13,319 nt of DNA from an archaeon (GTDB taxonomy: Archaea; B1Sed10-29; WALL01), in assembly GCA_030592525.1 (NCBI GenBank), contig JAUVIW010000016.1, positions 1-13,319 on the forward strand, written 5' to 3'. The notes beneath the pieces are model-generated. The model ran no database searches, was not told where the DNA came from, and worked only from the letters and a program-made list of their open reading frames with translations. A program made the translations under genes and the position numbers. Positions 12,515-13,319 of the stretch are shown one piece after another (within the stretch, counting starts at the first letter, position 1; every line of letters begins with the position of its first letter).

Positions 12515-12787
12515 GTGGCAAGACAGGAAATGGGCACACTCAGTGACATTGACATCCTAATAATAGTTCCGTCTTCTAAAGCTAGAGCAAGAGTAAAGGA
12601 AAAAGTCTTGGGGTATACCGCTCCAATAGCCACACTCAAAAAAATAACAATCTCTCCAGCAGTCATGACAAAAAAAGAGGTCGAGGCAAGGCTAAAGGAG
12701 CGAGATAGGTTCATTTGTAATGTTTTAGCCGAAGGTGAGGCATTAGTAGGAAGTGAATATGTTGAGCATCTCAAAAAAGCATTATGA
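12515..12787 (+). CDS. C-terminal part of the MNT nucleotidyltransferase, same frame after the TAA
   Basis: 90 codons beginning with GTG directly after the stop. The sequence VARQEMGTLSDIDILIIVP contains the SDIDILI metal-binding aspartates of minimal nucleotidyltransferases, whose consensus is GSxARG...SDIDL. Here the Gly is the last sense codon before the stop and the Ser is replaced by TAA; a TCA to TAA change would explain it. In intact relatives this domain transfers AMP to the HEPN toxin and neutralises it. Without a Shine-Dalgarno, translation would need reinitiation at the adjacent GTG or readthrough, so it may be a pseudogene remnant. It overlaps the HEPN gene by 29 bases. A sequencing error at this base is possible. 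Confidence 0.55.
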   Translation: MARQEMGTLSDIDILIIVPSSKARARVKEKVLGYTAPIATLKKITISPAVMTKKEVEARLKERDRFICNVLAEGEALVGSEYVEHLKKAL

Positions 12788-13145
12788 CAAAGGGTTGGAG
12801 TACTACGATGATGCGAAGAGGCTTTATGATGAAAACCGCGTTGACAGCGGCGCCACCTTATTTATTTTGGCAGGCATAAAATTCAATGATTTTCTGTGCC
12901 AAGAATACTTACATCTCATTCCAAAGGCGGCTGACCACAAGCAAGTACTAAGAAGGGAAGTGCAAAACCTTGAAAGGTTTTTGGGTGAGGATTATAAAAA
13001 ATATGTGGCCCACCTTTCTTATTTATTGGGCTGTAAGGGTGAGGCAGAGTATGGTGTTGTTAACAAACTCAGCAAGGGAGAGGTAGCTGCCATGAGGAAG
13101 CACTGCGAGAGGCTGAAAACAATTGTCGACAAGCATCTGAAGTAA
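12759..13145 (+). CDS. HEPN-domain protein, probable partner of the MNT nucleotidyltransferase
   Basis: 128 residues from ATG 12759 (an in-frame GTG lies at 12753; a GGAAG precedes). All-helical pattern of HEPN proteins: SKKHYDKGLEYYDDAKRLYD, then VDSGATLFILAGIKFNDFL, a later helix with DYKKYVAHLSYLLG, and EVAAMRKHCERLKTIVDKHL at the end. Active HEPN toxins are RNases with an RX4-6H (often followed by x-Y) motif; near the expected place I see KGEAEYG, where Tyr is kept but Arg and His are not, so RNase activity is doubtful. The 29-base overlap with the MNT frame and the gene order HTH-MNT then HEPN support a toxin-antitoxin-like pair. HEPN assignment is by pattern and context. Confidence 0.65.
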   Translation: MLSISKKHYDKGLEYYDDAKRLYDENRVDSGATLFILAGIKFNDFLCQEYLHLIPKAADHKQVLRREVQNLERFLGEDYKKYVAHLSYLLGCKGEAEYGVVNKLSKGEVAAMRKHCERLKTIVDKHLK

Positions 13146-13159
13146 GGGACATAACTCCT

Positions 13160-13199
13160 CCTGCGGTGCCTACCTCCATCATTGTTGTAGCCCCATGAA
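13160..13199. repeat. 40-bp direct repeat, right copy, with a remnant of the nfo-like start
   Basis: Second copy of 11325-11364 (38/40 identical). On the minus strand 13182-13160 encode MMEVGTAG, matching MMKVGTAG at the start of the nfo-like protein, after which similarity stops about 14 bases from the HEPN stop codon. The remnant has lost the rest of the gene, so this copy is a broken junction. Confidence 0.85.
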
Positions 13200-13319
13200 C
13201 ACGTTGTCGACTTCTTTGCCGCGGTACATAACCCACTTAGGCAGGCGTGCGACTTCCCTGAAGCCAAGGGACTCATACAATTGCCTGCTGGCATCGTTGC
13301 CATCAAAGTATTCCACGAA
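13179..13319 (-). CDS. Partial GNAT acetyltransferase (C-terminal 46 residues), paralogue of 11344-11874
   Basis: The frame enters from the right edge and ends at TGA 13179-13181. Visible are GNDASRQLYESLGFREVARL (GNAT motif B) and a tail ending VFMGLQQ. 24 of the last 40 residues equal those of the GNAT at 11344-11874, and the stop codon sits in the same repeated junction. Only the C-terminal quarter is inside the window, so integrity cannot be judged. In the related locus the next gene is the nfo-like protein; here only its first eight codons survive. Confidence 0.8.
   Translation of the reverse strand, partial: FVEYFDGNDASRQLYESLGFREVARLPKWVMYRGKEVDNVFMGLQQ

Noticed and set aside
1..13319. 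CRISPR arrays, transposases, tRNA or rRNA genes
   Set aside because: No regularly spaced repeats, transposase motifs or recognisable RNA gene sequences were seen on either strand.

Overview
This window reads as a compact archaeal chromosome. The prolyl-tRNA synthetase is of the archaeal/eukaryotic type with a C-terminal Cys-cluster domain. Two different histone-fold proteins are present, and almost every transcription unit starts behind an archaeal TATA box. Eight genes have the TATA centre about 25-28 bases upstream of the start codon, which predicts leaderless mRNAs. Short intergenic gaps, stop/start overlaps and many small uncharacterised proteins suggest a reduced-genome lineage such as a DPANN archaeon. 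That placement is inference; no rRNA or other phylogenetic marker was analysed.

Left part (1-4720): a minus-strand run of translation genes. A GNAT acetyltransferase is joined to proS (prolyl-tRNA synthetase) by a TGATG stop/start overlap, followed by a 142-aa basic protein of unknown function and by ileS (isoleucyl-tRNA synthetase), which has its own TATA box and leaves the window on the left. The GNAT start is preceded by a possible 17-codon leader ORF with a perfect GGAGGT and by a hairpin over the first GNAT codons.

Middle (4717-7507): a minus-strand class I SAM-methyltransferase-like protein, then a divergent plus-strand gene for a histone-fold protein with an acidic N-terminus and a C-terminal coiled coil, a convergent 118-aa hypothetical protein, a 58-aa histone of the short DUF1931/face-to-face type, and a 153-aa conserved-looking protein.

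Right-middle (7514-11874): a DUF2065-like two-helix membrane protein, a GT4 glycosyltransferase, a HEAT-repeat protein, a 73-aa protein tightly followed by a 294-aa multi-spanning membrane protein, and a minus-strand pair of a second GNAT and an endonuclease IV-like TIM barrel.

Right end (11325-13319): the accessory part. A 40-bp direct repeat (38/40 identical) spanning a GNAT-stop/nfo-start junction occurs at 11325-11364 and 13160-13199. Between the copies lie the second GNAT and a winged-helix/MNT nucleotidyltransferase plus HEPN pair resembling a toxin-antitoxin module. The MNT gene carries an in-frame TAA exactly where the conserved Ser of the Gly-Ser nucleotide-binding motif belongs, and the HEPN partner lacks the usual RX4-6H motif. 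Two tandem 16-bp palindromes spaced 20 bp lie between its TATA box and start codon and look like autoregulatory operators. Beyond the second repeat is the C-terminal end of a third GNAT, a paralogue of the second. The most unusual items are this cassette, the coiled-coil histone-like protein, and the leader ORF/hairpin ahead of GNAT-proS.
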